DNA of 60,000 bases from Lineus longissimus (GCF_910592395.1 NC_088320.1:2048001-2108000); one strand, 5' to 3'; positions 12,618 to 27,600 are shown, counted from the first letter of the stretch. Numbers and translations are program-made. Notes: generated by a model not told the origin, from the sequence alone.

Positions 12618-15600
12618 AGCGGAGAAGACACAAAATGTAACAATTGTCAGTTGAATTGTAAATTTTTGCACCATGTAATCTGAGCACTGCACAGTTATCA
12701 AGTGTATCTGATTTTGTAATCTTATACGAATAAACATATATATATAACTTTAAAATGAAGAAAAACAACTACATGTACGTTTAAAAAATCTTACCCCAGC
12801 AGTTGTGTCCGTCTCCAAAGAGGCCTTTCTTACAGTTGCAGTTGAATCCGCCAACGTAGTTTGTACATGTTGCATATGTGCTACACTTTGCTTTACCCTC
12901 AACGCATTCATCAATGTCTGAAAAAGATACGATTATGTTTAAACTATTGTACTGTCGACTTCGAAATATATTTTGTCTGGTGGTTTGAGTTGTTTACTGC
13001 AAGCAAATACAGTAATCTACTCAAAAGCCTATTTCTTTGGGTTTGTAAGTGATCCTGCAGTTGATAGGTAAGCACGTGTGAGCCAGTCATAACACCAGTG
13101 TATAGTACCCCCAGGTATATGGCACGGCTTAACCCGCCGGCGGTACTGAGACGCATGAAGCGCTAAGTAGGATCGCGGACGATCCATCTCTGTCCGAAGG
13201 GGGGAATGATGTATAGTACCCCCAGGTATATGGCACGGCTTAACCCGCCGGCGGTACTGAGACGCATGAAGCGCTAAGTAGGATCGCGGACGATCCATCT
13301 CTGTCCGAAGGGGGAATGATGTATAGTACCCCCAGGTATATGGCACGGCTTAACCCGCCGGCCATGAGGGAATTCCTTTATGGCCCAGTGGTTGGCGCGT
13401 TGGCCCCAGAGTGGAAGTTAAGCAACGTTGAGCGCGGTCATCCTTTGGATCAGTGACCGGCGCGTACAATACACCCAGTTGCGATGAAACCATACAACAC
13501 ATCGTCTTTATGATCGCGGAGTTTGACAGTGACGAATTCGACGGGGACCCCCTAGAAATATTCTCACTTTAAGAAAGTCTCATACCTCTACACTGATCAC
13601 AGTGACCAGCGAATCCGTCCTCGCATTCGCATTTGAAACTTCCATATAAGTTAACACACTTCGCATGCTTGCCACAGTTGTGACGAATTCGATTTTCGTC
13701 ACATTCATTGATGTCTGGAGGTGAGAATGAAAATATTTCAGTGCAAATATAACCTTATACAAATATATTATGGTTATTAAAATCATATTAGAATGCTGTA
13801 AATGTAAAAAAAAAAAGTTAAAAAAAATGTAAAGTGTAAAATGTAAAATGTAAAAAAGAAAGTACTAGGGAAATGTATATTACAAAAAAAGAATTCTGTA
13901 AATGGCAAAAAAAGCATTATATTTACAATTTTTCTTTCTTTTTAATGCGTATTCTGATTATGGCAAAGGGAGTGTTTTCAGATACTTCTAATTCGAATAC
14001 CGATTTTCTGTGTAAATCACCAAAACTCTGATCACCGTTTCCGTGAAATTGGCCATAAGTTCCTCACCTTTGCAATGTCTGCCATTTCCCGTGAAACCGT
14101 CGATGCACGTGCAAATGTGCGAACCAACAGTGTCCTTGCATACAGCCTTCTCGTGACATTTGTGCTGTTTCTCGTTGCATTCATTGATATCTAAAACGTC
14201 ATACATGTTTTATATAAGGAAGTGACTACTTGGCTAGCCCGGCTTACCAAACAGCGACTTTTTCTTGTCCTGAATGGAGAGCCGAACTCATTAATATCAA
14301 AGTAAAGTCTCCAGCTCGCCAAACAGGGTAGATTTTTTACCTGTTTGGCAAGCCCGGCTGGCCGAACAGCGTGGCTTTTTAGTGCTGTTTGGCAAGCGGC
14401 TCTCCAAACAGGACAAAAAAAGATACCTGTTCGGCGAGCGGCTTGCCAAATAGACCCGGCCTTTATATAATACCGGTACTATAACACCTCATTTTCCATA
14501 CACGTTCTCCTGCTCTTACTCAGTACACTTCTTCATCTCACAGCCTTCTTCATCCATAAGAAATACCCCCTTCTCCATTCATTCTCTCTTCTACTTACTC
14601 ACTTGACATTTGGAAGCATTCAGAAACGGCATCTGTCCATTTATACCACCAACCTATACATTTTTTTGGCATTTTGTTTTTGCACATTTTGCAAATATAG
14701 TAGTAAAATTTAGTATTGGCGAAGAAAAATTAAAATCATGAAAAAAATGTTGACCAGAAAAATCAAAGGAAGTTTCCCATTCTGCCAACATAAAAATCGT
14801 GAAAACTCTTACTCTCGCATCGTTTTCCATTGCCGGAGTAGCCCTCTCTGCATTCACAAATATGTGATCCAATTGTGTTAATGCAGTCAGCTAGATCATC
14901 GCAGCCGGCTTTTTTTTTGTTTCGGCATTCGTCAATATCTGAAAAAGAAGTGGTCACGTAACCGACTCCGTCTTTTGGTCGGCCAAATCACGCATTGTGT
15001 AAGAGCGTATACTAAATTTTATCAAAAAGGTGGTAATGACCATATCCTACACTATGCATGCCAAATACATTTTCCTCACTTAGTTTTACTAGTTTTGACT
15101 GTCCATTTAAAATTGAGAACACGGGCAGTAGCAAAAGAGGAAATTAAGTGTTTACCTTCGCAGGATTTGTCTGGCAGTAACTTGAACCCCAAACGACATG
15201 AACACTCGTAGCTGCCTTCAGTATCTTTACATGTTGCATTCGTGCCGCATGCCTTGGGCTTGTCTCTTTTGCATTCATCAATATCTGCAACATCGGAAAA
15301 ACAAAAAGAAGATAATGATAAATTCAGTTTACCAAAAAAAATGTCTGTTGACAAACCCTTTGGTCAATTCCAATCCGTTACTGACCCGCCGTTAGGCTGC
15401 AGACAACCAGCAGACGATTAACCACAGCCTATGCGTCAATGGCGCTACTGCTGCTGTTTGTTTTTGTGGTGGATACGTGTTCCTGAAGAGGAAGCCAACT
15501 GGATAAGGCATTAGTTAACAGCCCACCTTTGCATCTGCCATTTTGCAAACGTCTATAGCCATCGTCACACTTGCATTCGAACCCAGGTATTTTGTTGACG

Positions 15601-18600
15601 CAGCGCTGGTGTGGGCCATTGCAGGGTGGTATTCCAGACTCCACGCACTCATCAATATCTGTAATGGAATGGAATGGATATGAAACGAAATTCAGGCATG
15701 ATTTTTTTTTCATATTTTTAATGGAAGTGACTACTTGGCAAGCCCGGCTTACCAAACAGCGACTTTTTCTTGTCCTGAATGGAGAGCCGAACTCATTGAT
15801 ATTAAAGTAAAGTCTCCAGCTCGCCAAACAGGGTAGATTTTTTACCTGTTTGGCAAGCCCGGCTGGCCGAACAGGGTGGCTTTTTAGTGCTGTTTGGCAA
15901 GCGGCTCTCCAAACAGGACAAAAAAAGATGCCTGTTCGGCGAGCGGCTTGCCAAATAGAGTTCGGCTCTCCATTCAGGACAAGAAAAAGTCGCTGTTTGG
16001 TAAGCCGGGCTTGCCAAGTAGTCACTTCCCTAAAAAAAATCCGTGGATCCTGTTTGAGATGCTAATTTTCCGCTGGAAACTAGTTTTTGAAGGCAAAACC
16101 AACATATCACGAAACCTCCTTGGCAAAACGAAACATTATTTTGCATTTTTGATTTGCTGAGTCGCTTACCTTTGCATGTAATACCAACTGGTTTGTATCC
16201 ATCCTTACACTCGCATCTCATCTTCCCATTCTTTCGGACGCATTCCTTGGAGCTAATGCAAATCGTTGGATCTTCCGAGCAGTCGTTGTTTGCTGGAAGA
16301 ATTGCCAAGACAAAAACAGAATTTAAAGGTTCACCTAAAGGGACAAAGTGATGTTACATTCATAGAAATATAATTTTCGTCTAATGGTTAGACTGGTGAC
16401 ATAGACCCGGGATTCAAGGCATCTTGGAGGCTTATTCGCCATTTCTCCTGTTCAATACTAGTATCACACATTGTTGCGTAAATAGTTTTTTCTGTACTCC
16501 TTGAAACAAAACAAACTCAAGCGTGCCAGGATTTTCAGCTAAGAACTGGTAAAAGAGGAAAAGAAGAACCTACGATGACAACCCTTTCCATCTCTATCCT
16601 TGAGGTCGGCTGGATTTTTACAGTCGCACTGGAAACCGTTTTCCGTGTTATTGCACACAGCACTCTTACGGCAGTCGTGCCTTTTTTCCACGCACTCGTC
16701 GCGATCTGTGAGAAAGAAACAAATAATTACAAGCAGAGGATTGGAACAGTCATGAGATGTCTTACTTAACTATAGCGTTAGTACGTGTGAAGTGCTTCTA
16801 GCGATTGAAACTAGACTGTTGTACATGTGGTCCTATAATAGTTTCGATATCGTTATTCTATTACAATTCTTAAAATTACCCAATACTGTCATCCGCCAGT
16901 TACACTGTATCGGGAATAAATTTACCAAGACCGAAAAGCAGTGCATCTCTCAACACTTCTTCATTCGTCGCATTTGTCCATACCTTCGCACGTGTCTCCT
17001 TTCAGCTTGTTACCCTGGCCGCACTTGCACTTGAAGCTGCCGTGTGTGTTAATGCACCTCGCCTTCGGACCTTTGCATGGTGCTGGTTTCTTCTCACACT
17101 CGTTATCATCTAAAAGGAAATATTGAGAAGACAAGGGCGTTACATGCACAGTAGTTCAAATGGTGAAAGCCGGCCGCCGGTTTGCTGGTAAATTGCCTTT
17201 TTTAGTGAAAAAAATTAAAAGAATTTAACAGAGTGGTTTCGTAAGCCTTGCGAACTATGACCTCCAATTAAGAAAGTTTCGTATCCCAAAGTATAGACAC
17301 AAGACTGTTTACGTACCTTTGCAATTCTGCCCATCTCCAACATATCCCTTCCTACACGAACAGCTATGGCCTCCGAATGTGTTGTGACAGTCGGCTAGTT
17401 TGTGACAAACATGAGATCCCTCAATGCATTCGTTTTCGTCTGCAATTGAAAACATAAGGTTAATTCAAGCTTTCACCAAAGAGGGCTTTTGCCAAAGTTT
17501 CTGGCTCCTTCCGATTTTGGTTGTTGGGTTTGATTTCGGAGTCTCCCTCTCCTGGATGTCTTGCCATCCAATTCTGACAAGCGAGATCTACCCGGGTTTG
17601 GCTTCATTCTTCGAAGCTGGTTGCCGATCAGGACAAAGGAGCCCCTTGGAGTATGCCCCAGGACTGACGAACATACCTTCGCATCGATCGTTGGAGGAAT
17701 TGCTACTTGGGTTCTTCTTGAATCCGTCCTTACAGCCACAGTCAAACTCCCCTCCTTTTTTAGGGATACAAAACTCTGTCACATCAAAGCAAGGAGTATT
17801 TGTCATGTTCTTGCAAAGGTCAGGCTCTGGAAAGTATAGGCTAACCGGTTAGACTGGACTTACATAGGATTCACTCTCTCACTTGTCATGTTTCACATGT
17901 CATGAGTTATCTTCCTCTCGAAACGCTTTAAAACTCCTGTCACTAATAATTACATTGAATATGCTATCAATTTCAACCGAGCTGCTCAAACAGCTCATTA
18001 ACTTAGCTGAACCTCTGACACTCGAAGTAACGACCAGCTGGGCATTCGAACCAATGGCCCTCGGAATGTCGGACGTGAATTAACCGCCCCCGCCGCCTCC
18101 TCTACTCACTTCTGCAGCCTAGTTGACCGTTCGGCCTGGGTTCAAACTTCTCCTTGCATTTACACGAGTAGTCGGTTGGTCCATTCCTAATGCATTCCTC
18201 TCTGGGGCCACAGCCTATGAGGTTGTCTTTACACTCGTCTACCTCTGTAATAAAATTCATCCTTTCCATTGTAATTCATCGTACCTCATTGTCCGCCAAT
18301 CACTTTGCGCCATTCAGGGTCACGTGGGGAAAGATGCTTTTACATTACAAATAAAAGACAGTAATTTTGGCTGTACGAGTGATTTGTTGCTTGACATCTT
18401 ACCACGTTTTCAGCTGTTTGTCATGTTTGGCGGCTTTGTCAAAGAATGTGCTACAAATTGTGAGCTTGCAGCATTTCTTCATCACAATCTCGACGACGGT
18501 TTTAATCGTCAATGGTTGTGATTACTAACGTGACAACAATAGTCATAAGTGTGCCTTCACTTTATAATAAAAATACATGTACAATACGAAGTTAAATGCA

Positions 18601-21600
18601 TTTTGCATTACCTTTGCAATCGCCCTTGCGTCCGCCATTTCCTGCACTCTTGTAGCCATCCTGACAAGTACAAACGTACGTTCCATCCACATCAACACAA
18701 TCAGCCTTACTGTCGCATTCATCAATATCCTCTGCGCATTCGTCAATGTCTTCGCAATATGCCCCGTTGTCCCGGTAACCTTCTTTACAGGTACATTTGA
18801 AATAGCCTGGGGTGTTTTTACACAAGGCATTCTCATCACCACAAGTGTCAGGGACGGTAGTACACTCGTCGATATCTGCAAGCAAAGACGGGGTAGAATG
18901 AGATTTTTCGGGACGCCTGTTGCCGATGAGGCATGTGTTGTATTACAGAAAAATAAGTCTATTGAGTAAGATTTTTGTAGGGGAAGCAACTTCACATAGG
19001 TATGCAGCCAAGAAAAAACCTTATTGAGGGCGTATACTTTCCTGGCCGATTGAAACAGACCACCCTAATCGACAAAAGACGATGGTCAATGGACTTTTCT
19101 TTCCTGTAATAAACCACTATGTATCCCACACACCACAGTGGAATCGACCGCCCTCAACGACAAAGAAAATGTTCAATGGACTCTTCCTACCTATTTTCCT
19201 TTTGTTCTTTTTTTCCTTGTTCGTTTTAAAATGACAGTGGTGGGAAGAAAAGGGGATCAAACGCCAATGCACTGGGGGCCAAAACTCACCTTTACAGTAC
19301 GATCCATCCCCCTTCACGTCTATGAAGCCTGGACTACACTTGCACTCATAGTCTCCAGGGTTGTCCACACAGAAGCCGTGGGAAACATTGTCTGTCTCAC
19401 GGATATCACATTTCGGCGATTTCTTGGGATCTTTGCATTCGTCAATGTCTTAATTGAAGATAACATACCAATAAGATTACCGATACGATACATGAAAAAA
19501 GGCATAGCTAAAAAGATGAAATCAAAACTGAAAGACATACCTTAAAGGTATAGGCCTACTTTGTTGAAATGAACTCGAATATAAAAAAATCCATTGACCG
19601 GCTGGCTTACAAATATCCTGGGCCAAATTAAAAAAAACAATTCCGAATTCCAGCTATTTCCGTGTATAACAACAGCACTAATGAACAGTTTATTTCTATT
19701 AATTTACCTGAGCCACTAGAAATAGCAGCAGGAGTATTTGCAGAGATGGTTAAAGCGATTGAGTTAAAATGTTATTGGTGAAATCAAGTCGTCATCTATT
19801 TGTGTTTAGCCGATATAGCCCAAGCTTTTATTTTGATGAGTTTTGCAATTTCTTTCGGGTTTTCCAATTCAATCTGTACCTTCGCAATTTTTGCCATCGT
19901 TGGTGGCACTCGCGTAGCCATCCTCACATTCACAGGTGTATGTACCACGAGTGTTGTTACACTCGGAGTCATCGCCGCATGCTGTAGGGCCTAGAGTAAT
20001 GCATTCGTCGATATCTAAAGTTAAAAAGATAAGAAGAAGAAAGATAAGATAAAGTCGAAGAGTCAGAAGAAGGAGTGACATATGGACTAATTTATAAAGA
20101 TCAGTGCAACTTTGTTACTGGTGCAGTCAAAGGTGACGATGATTGCTAATTATTTTCTTAATTTATTCCCACTATTAGATGTCTCTCTTCTCACAGTTTT
20201 CTTTCACTTACCAACACAAGTGACCCCATCACCCTCATAGCCGTCCTTACACTCGCATTCGTACGAACCAACTGTGTTGATGCATTCTGCAACCTCAGTA
20301 TCTTGATTGCATATTACTGTCAAGCGTTGCTCTATGCATTCTTCTATGTCTGCGGAAGCAAGATATCAAAATGTTACTCTTTTTATTTGAACATGATATA
20401 CCACACATACATGTACATGTACTAGTTGTTATTATTGTGAGTTCTTTTTGAAACAGACTTCTTAAAACTCCAAACGTACTCGGTAGCCTCTCCTCAAATT
20501 CAAATTATCTCGATCCACGAAATAAGAGTTGCGATTTTTTTTTTGGCCGGGTCTATTTGGCAAGCCGCTCGCCGAACAGGCATCTTTTTTTGTCCTGTTT
20601 GGAGAGCCGCTTGCCAAACAGCACTAAAAAGCCACCCTGTTCGGCCAGCCGGGCTTGCCAAGCAGGTAAAAAATCTACCCTGTCTGGCGAGCTGGAGACT
20701 TTACTTTAATATTAATGAGTTCGGCTCTCCATTCAGGACAAGAAAAAGTCGTTGTTTGGTAAGCCGGGCTTGCCAAGTAGTCACTTCCAATTTGAAAACC
20801 TTGAAAATGATATATTTGGTGCAGAGAAAGATTGTTACCTTCACAGGTGAAGCCATCTCCTTTGTAACCAGCAATACATTTACAGCTATATGAGCCGATG
20901 CTGTTGGTGCAGTTTGCATTGGGGTCGCAGCTATTGTCCTTGGGGTCCTCGCATTCGTCCTTGTCTGAAATATCATTGCCATTATCATCATCATTACCAT
21001 ATCAGTCATTTAAATTACCATACCTTTATCATTATCATTATCATTATCAGTCAATAAGATACCATAATATCATCATTGCCATTTCATACCGTTGTTATCA
21101 CCACTTTCATTAAACATCACATTCTCTTACATTTTGAGAACAAGTACATTTACAGTTCTAACGATTCGGCTGGGTATAATAACGTTTTACCTCCAGGAGG
21201 AGGGGGATTGGTGCTAATTACTGAACAAAACATCACCCCTGTGAACCAACCTGTGCAGTTGACTCCATCCCCGATGTAGCCTTCCTTGCATTTACAACTG
21301 AATTTCCCGGGGGGAGCATTGCTGCAGTCAGCATCTTCATGGCAGTTGTTTTTATAGATGGGGTCAGTACATTCGTCATCGTCTGTTGGGAAGAAATGGA
21401 CATTGGGAATTGAGTCCTTTTCCAAGATGTTGGAAAAATACAACTTCGCCGCTACTTAATAGTGTGAATGGAACAAAAACAATATGAAAATGACTATTTT
21501 CAGGAATTGAAACCAATTGAAATCTAGACTTACTGGTTGTCTATAAAAAAAACCATCGTAGTAATTGGTGAGACAACCGATTCTTTCATGGCGATTCCTA

Positions 21601-24600
21601 TATCGCCGATAAATAATGATGACAAGCACTCGAAAAGGATTTCAGTCATAAGAATGTATCGGCACCATTCTAGATTACGTTTATCACTAATGCAGTACCT
21701 TTGCACTCAAAATCGTCGACTCTGCTGGAGAATCCATTCTTGCAGTCACAAGCATACTTTCCATCGGTGTCTCGACAGGTCGTGCCGATCTTATCACACC
21801 GGTTTCTGCCTGTCGTACATTCATCGATGTCTGGAGCAAATCAGTTTGAAATTACAATGTATGAGACTAAATGCTGATCACTAAGAAACGATTTCCACAA
21901 GTGTTGTGAGGTATGAAAATAGGCCGGGTCTATTTGGCAAGCCGCTCGCGGAACAGGCATCTTTTTTTGTCCTGTTTGGAGAGCCGCTTGCCAAACAGCA
22001 CTAAAAAGCCACACTGTTCGGCCAGCCGGGCTTGCCAAACAGGTAAAAAATCTACCCTGTTTGGCGAGCTGGAGACTTTACTTTAATATTAATGAGTTCG
22101 GCTCTCTATTCAGGACAAAAAAAAGTCGCTGTTTGGTAAGCCGGGTTGTCACTTCCATGAAAATATGGGAACATGCGGCACTGTGTACAGCATAGATACT
22201 TTTAAATAGACCTCCACAAGTGTTGTGAGAACATTTTCAAATTGGGGAGGGGGAGAATGAGGGTAGGGCTGGTGGAAGCTCCAGATCAGTGACTGACAAA
22301 CACAAATCCGTGTCCCAATGATATCTCATCACAACGACCATTCCGACCAATCTGAGTATACATTTTTCTCAATTTCAGGGATTTAACTTTTTTTTTCGCG
22401 GATATCGTTTAAATGTTCGCGAATCGCATATATTAAGACGCGTGAAAATTTACCGATTAACACCGCACTTACTATCACAATTGGTGCCGTTCCCTGAGTA
22501 ACCTTCTTTGCAGTCGCAGTTAAATGATCCAGTAGTGTCGGAGCATTCAGCATTTTTATGACAATTGTGTGTCTTCCGTTCGCATTCGTCGATATTAGCA
22601 CAGCTTCCTGCACCACGGCCAGCGCCTTCAAATCCCTGGTGAAAAATATAATATTTTTTTGTAGATGTAATTGCCCATTAGCTCTAACCGGGAACTAGGC
22701 TTTGCGTGGTGGCTGGCGAGGCAATCGGTTCAGTGTTTTGATTAGTACCATGATCACAGTCCAGGCTGGGACAGTGGATGATGTAATGGCCAAGATATCT
22801 CACTCAATTTCAGCAGGGCTTGATGGAAGGTATTTCAAGGACCAGAAAGATTCTAACGCGTAAGGTCTGCCACTTGTTGGACTGATTTATCTATGCTGTA
22901 AGACAACAAAAAGGGGCAAGAGATGACTGTTTCCACTTACCTCATAAAGATGAATCTAGACTACTTACCTTTTCACAGGTACAGTTATATGAACCATACG
23001 TGTTATTACAGAAGGCATTCTTGTCACAGACGGGCTTGGCAGAATTCTTGCACTCGTCAATATCTGCAGGATAAGATTTTCGATGCATCACGAACATTAG
23101 CAGAGCCAGTAGTGCTGCCCTCGACATTTCCTTGTCGGGTAACAAATGGCGTGGACATACACGCCGTTATCAGTGTTTTTAAACAGGTGTTATGTCGGAA
23201 CACTGAAAAGTTACTTTTTTTGAATCTAACAAAACGCTCTGAAGTCATTTTTTAACATATCGGTAAATCTCATTAATGAGGCAATTATAGTGTAAAGTTT
23301 TCATGAACAGTTTTGCTCGATTCAAGTTCCAACTGCTCAATTTGACTGTAACAAATATTCGCTCTTCAGTGTAGACTTGCTCGTTCTTCATGTGACCCAT
23401 GAAAGGTGAACAGCGTCAACGTGAACTCTCACAACGTGTATAATCGAAGTTTTAGAAGTCGTCTACCCACCGTCACAATCTTGTCCGTCGCCTTCAAAGC
23501 CCTTGTCGCAGTAGCAGTTCTTCTTTCCACCCTTGATAGCACAGCTTGCATCTTTGTCACAGTTAATTTTGGTACAAACCAACTTTCCTGTTTTACTGTC
23601 ACAGATACACGACTCCGAACAGTTAGGTCTGACGAATGTCTCGTTAGCCTGAAATAGATATACATGTAGCATGGAGTTGGTTTTCATGAGTTTGTGCGGA
23701 TGGAGCTTTGCATGCACCCAGCACTAAACGAGTGATATCTGACCATGCAACTTGTGAGAGATATCGCTGCGCTACGCGTTAAAACATTGCTCCTCTTTGG
23801 ATAAGACTGTCTGGGTTTCGCTGCACAAAGCGTTAAAACATTGCTCCTCTTTGGATAAGACTGCCTGGGTTTCGCTGCGCTAAGCGTTAAAACATTGCTC
23901 CTCTTTGGATAAGACTGCCTGGGTTTCGCTGCGCTGAGCGTTAAATATTGCTCCTCTTTGGATGAGACTGCCTGAGTTTCGCTGCGCTAAGCGTTAAAAC
24001 ATTGCTTCTCTTTTGATAAGACTGCCTGGGTTTCGCTGCGCTAAGCGTTAAAACATTGCTTCTCTTTGGATAAGACTGCCTGGGTTTCGCTGCGCTAAGC
24101 GTTAAAACATTGCTTCTCTTTGGATAAGACTGCCTGGGTTTCGCTGCGCTAAGCGTTAAAACATTGCTCCTCTTTGGATGAGACTGCCTGAGTTTCGCTG
24201 CGCTAAGCGTTAAAACATTGCACCTCTTTGGATAAGAATGCCTGGGTTTCGCTGCGCTAAGCGTTAAAACATTGCTCCTCTTTGGATAAGACTGCCTGGG
24301 TTTCGCTGCGCTAAGCATTAAAACATTGCTCCTCTTTGGATAAGACTGCCTGGGTTTCGCGGCGCTAAGCGTTAAAACATTGCTTCTCTTTGGATAAGAC
24401 TGCCTGGGTTTCGCTGCGCTAAGCGTTAAAACATTGCTCCTCTTTGGATAAGACTGCCTGGGTTTTTGCTGCGCTATTAGCGTTAAAACATTGCTCCTCT
24501 TTGGATAAGACAGCTGCCTGGGTTTCGCTGCGCTAAGCGTTAAAACATTGCTTCTCTTTGGATAAGACTGCCTGGGTTTCATTTTGATTCAAGGTAGAAG

Positions 24601-27600
24601 CGATCGCCGATTCTTGTCGCAGCTACCCGCAACGGCCACCGCAAACGAGAGTAAAGAAACGAAATCGAGAGTAAACAAAGACCTACTGAAAAATATCTCC
24701 CGTTTTCCGTGCATCCACAATCCTCCGGTTTAATACACTTATCTCCATCCATAACTAGTCCAGGCTTGCAGAAACAGCCCTCCTTGCACAGTTGAATGCA
24801 CACGGGCTTCGACGAATTGGCCGAAGTGCACGTCTTTATCTCACAAGGGCTCCCACACGTCTTGTAGACCATACCCTCACTGCATGTTATCTCTACAACG
24901 AAAGTGGAGGGTCACCACAGTGAGTTTAACCTCATTTGCCAGGATACGATGCGAGTTCAAGTCGTATTTGGTTGTTAAACAGCAATAGGTAATTGACAAT
25001 GAAGGAAGAAAGGTTGAAAGTGGCAGATTCGGAAGTCTTTTTGGCAGTCAGTCCTGCAGCAAGACGTACAATGATCGAGGAGAAAAACTGACATTTTTTT
25101 GATAAGCCAAAAACTAAGTCCACTTAATGAATTGTGCATCATGGATTTTTGGACACCGATTAGAAAAAATGCATTGCTGTAATGCAGTTATTATGAAATG
25201 AAATTCTGTGAAACATGTCATATAGTATTCAGTCTACCGACCTATCAAATGTATTCTCCGAGACATGCGAAAATACGATAATCACAAACGGTGCAGCCCT
25301 TGAATGTTACTTTACATTAACTTACCGCAAAAGTCCTTCGTTCTCCAATTTTTCACTTCAACATAGAATGCGCGCATGCACTCTTCGACCATCGTTGATG
25401 CAGCCTCACAAATACTGAGTTCAGCCTTATTTGGCGCTCGACACACGTCATATACACAAGCCGAATAGTAGGTTTCCCCAAATGAATCCCCAAATCTCGC
25501 GGGGACAGCATCCAAACACACCTGTTGATTACACATGTATCGTTAAAATAATGCTGTCTTTGAACGAGACATGAAACGTCGATAGTTGCGCGATGAGGTA
25601 CAGATAACATGATGGTTTCTTACAACCATCTGGTTAAAAACCTACGCTCTTTACCGCTGGCGGAGTCTATGCCAAGTAAACTTTTTTCAACTGGGCCCAT
25701 GGCAGATCTAAGTTTAGTAAAGGCAATCAATCTAAATGAATATTTTACCTTAAATTTGCCTTTCGGGTCCTTGAGGATAGCACACTTGGCCTCCGCGCTG
25801 ACTCGCATAGGTCCTGAACAATCAGGAGTAGGGTCGGGGTCGCAGTCAGAAAAGCAAGGCATGTAGGTCGGGTTGTCTGTATGCCAGGAGTTACCAAATT
25901 TATTATTGTTGGTTGTCTGTGGGAAAGAAATGAGCAGCCCTACACTTTTTGACCAGTAAGTTGGAGTCATTCCTAGTGAAAATGAATGCTTTTTTTGTCA
26001 TATTCAGGAGGCTCTACACTTTTTGACCAGTAAGTTGGAGTCATTCCTAGTGAAAATGAATGCTTTTTTTGTCATATTCAGGAGGCTCTACACGTTTTGA
26101 CCAGTAAGTTGGAGTCATTCCTGAATATGAATACTTTTTTTAGTCATATTCAGGAGGCTCTACACTTTTTGACCAATAAGTTGGAATCAATCCTGAATAT
26201 GAGTAATTCTGTTTTACTCATATTCAGGAGAACTTTCACTTTTCAACCTTTAAGCTGGAGTCCTTCTTGAATATGAGTAATTCCATTTTACCCAACCGAA
26301 TAAGTCACACAAAATCAACCGATAAAGTGACCTAACCGAAACCGTTACACAAAACAAACGTACCAGCTTTCCCGCATCTTTACAAGCCGGCCCAATGGTC
26401 CAGTCATCAGCTTCGTTGTTATTGAAGTTACCACAAAGTCCGCAGGTCTTGGTTTTAAATTCCTTTGGCACGATGACATCAACTCGAGTTGTCCCTGACC
26501 ACCGCACTTCCAGTTTATTCGCAAAGCGTACCACCTAGAGAGAATGAAACGAACATTGCCAAAGTAGCAATTAAAGAAACATTTATGATAAACAATCAAA
26601 CTGCCAATTAAAGAACTCTTTTTGATGTCAATTATTTAAACAGTCGCAAAAAATAGAAAACCTATCTTAATGATCACGAAATTTGTTAAAATTATAGAAC
26701 CTCCGAAATATTTTATTGCCTAACAATTACAGCACATGTGCACACTAAAATTGCTTTTACAGCTTTGTTAATACGGTATCACAAGTCCTATGTTCTCCAA
26801 GATTTTATAGTACAGTTTGGAAGTGACTACTTGGCAAGCCCGGCTTACCAAACAGCGACTTTTTCTTGTCCTGAATGGAGAGCCGAACTCATTAATATTA
26901 AAGTAAAGTCTCCAGCTCGCCAAACAGGGTAGATTTTTTACCTGTTTGGCAAGCCCGGCTGGCCGAACAGGTGGGCTTTTTGTAGTGCTGTTTGGCAAGC
27001 GGCTCTCCAAACAGGGCAAACAAAGACAATGAGGGGAAACACTCAAAAATAGAAACACTCAAAAACATTACACCGGCCGTACAGTTTTCATTTCTGATTG
27101 TTCTCCTGCATTTTCTGTATGGTACTTACAACTTCGCTTCCTTCTATTTTAATCGTGTAGGACATGTTCACTCCATTGACAGTTATTAGGTCGCTGACAG
27201 TAACAGGCAAAGTCACCTCCTCTGAGTTAATATAGACAGATTTGCCTTCGTCTAGCCATATTAGGTAATTCTGAAAAAGATGACGATCGTTTTGCATTAG
27301 GATTTGCGATTCCAGTCTTGGTATCATTTACCGGGACTTCATGTAAAAGATGACATGATTTGAATAACTTCTATGTTTTCAAGGAAGTGACTACTTGGCA
27401 AGCCCGGCTTACCAAACAGCGACTTTTTCTTGTCCTGAATGGAGAGCCGAACTCATTAATATTAAAGTAAAGTCTCCAGCTCGCCAAACAGGGTAGATTT
27501 TTTACCTGTTTGGCAAGCCCGGCTGGCCGAACAAGGGTGGCTTTTAAGTGCTGTTTGGCAAGCGGCTCTCCAAACAGGACAAAAAAAGATGCCTGTTCGG

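Noticed and set aside
15429-16025. A 198-residue open frame containing an EGF and sequence such as [10 protein letters not shown]-like strings
   Set aside because: The upstream half is read-through of MITE family 1. Similar frames recur at every MITE copy in several frames and are a by-product of the element, not a protein.
23941-24582. 213-residue repetitive open frame
   Set aside because: Fully explained by a 54-bp minisatellite whose period is divisible by three; no start context, splice sites or domain.
23765-24582. CRISPR-like array of regular repeats
   Set aside because: Units are contiguous without spacers and the host is an animal; the 9-kb and 43-kb arrays were rejected for the same reason.
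24687-24892. Secreted protease inhibitor (TIL) gene
   Set aside because: The exon lies in frame directly after vWD and C8 exons, the standard arrangement in which TIL is structural.
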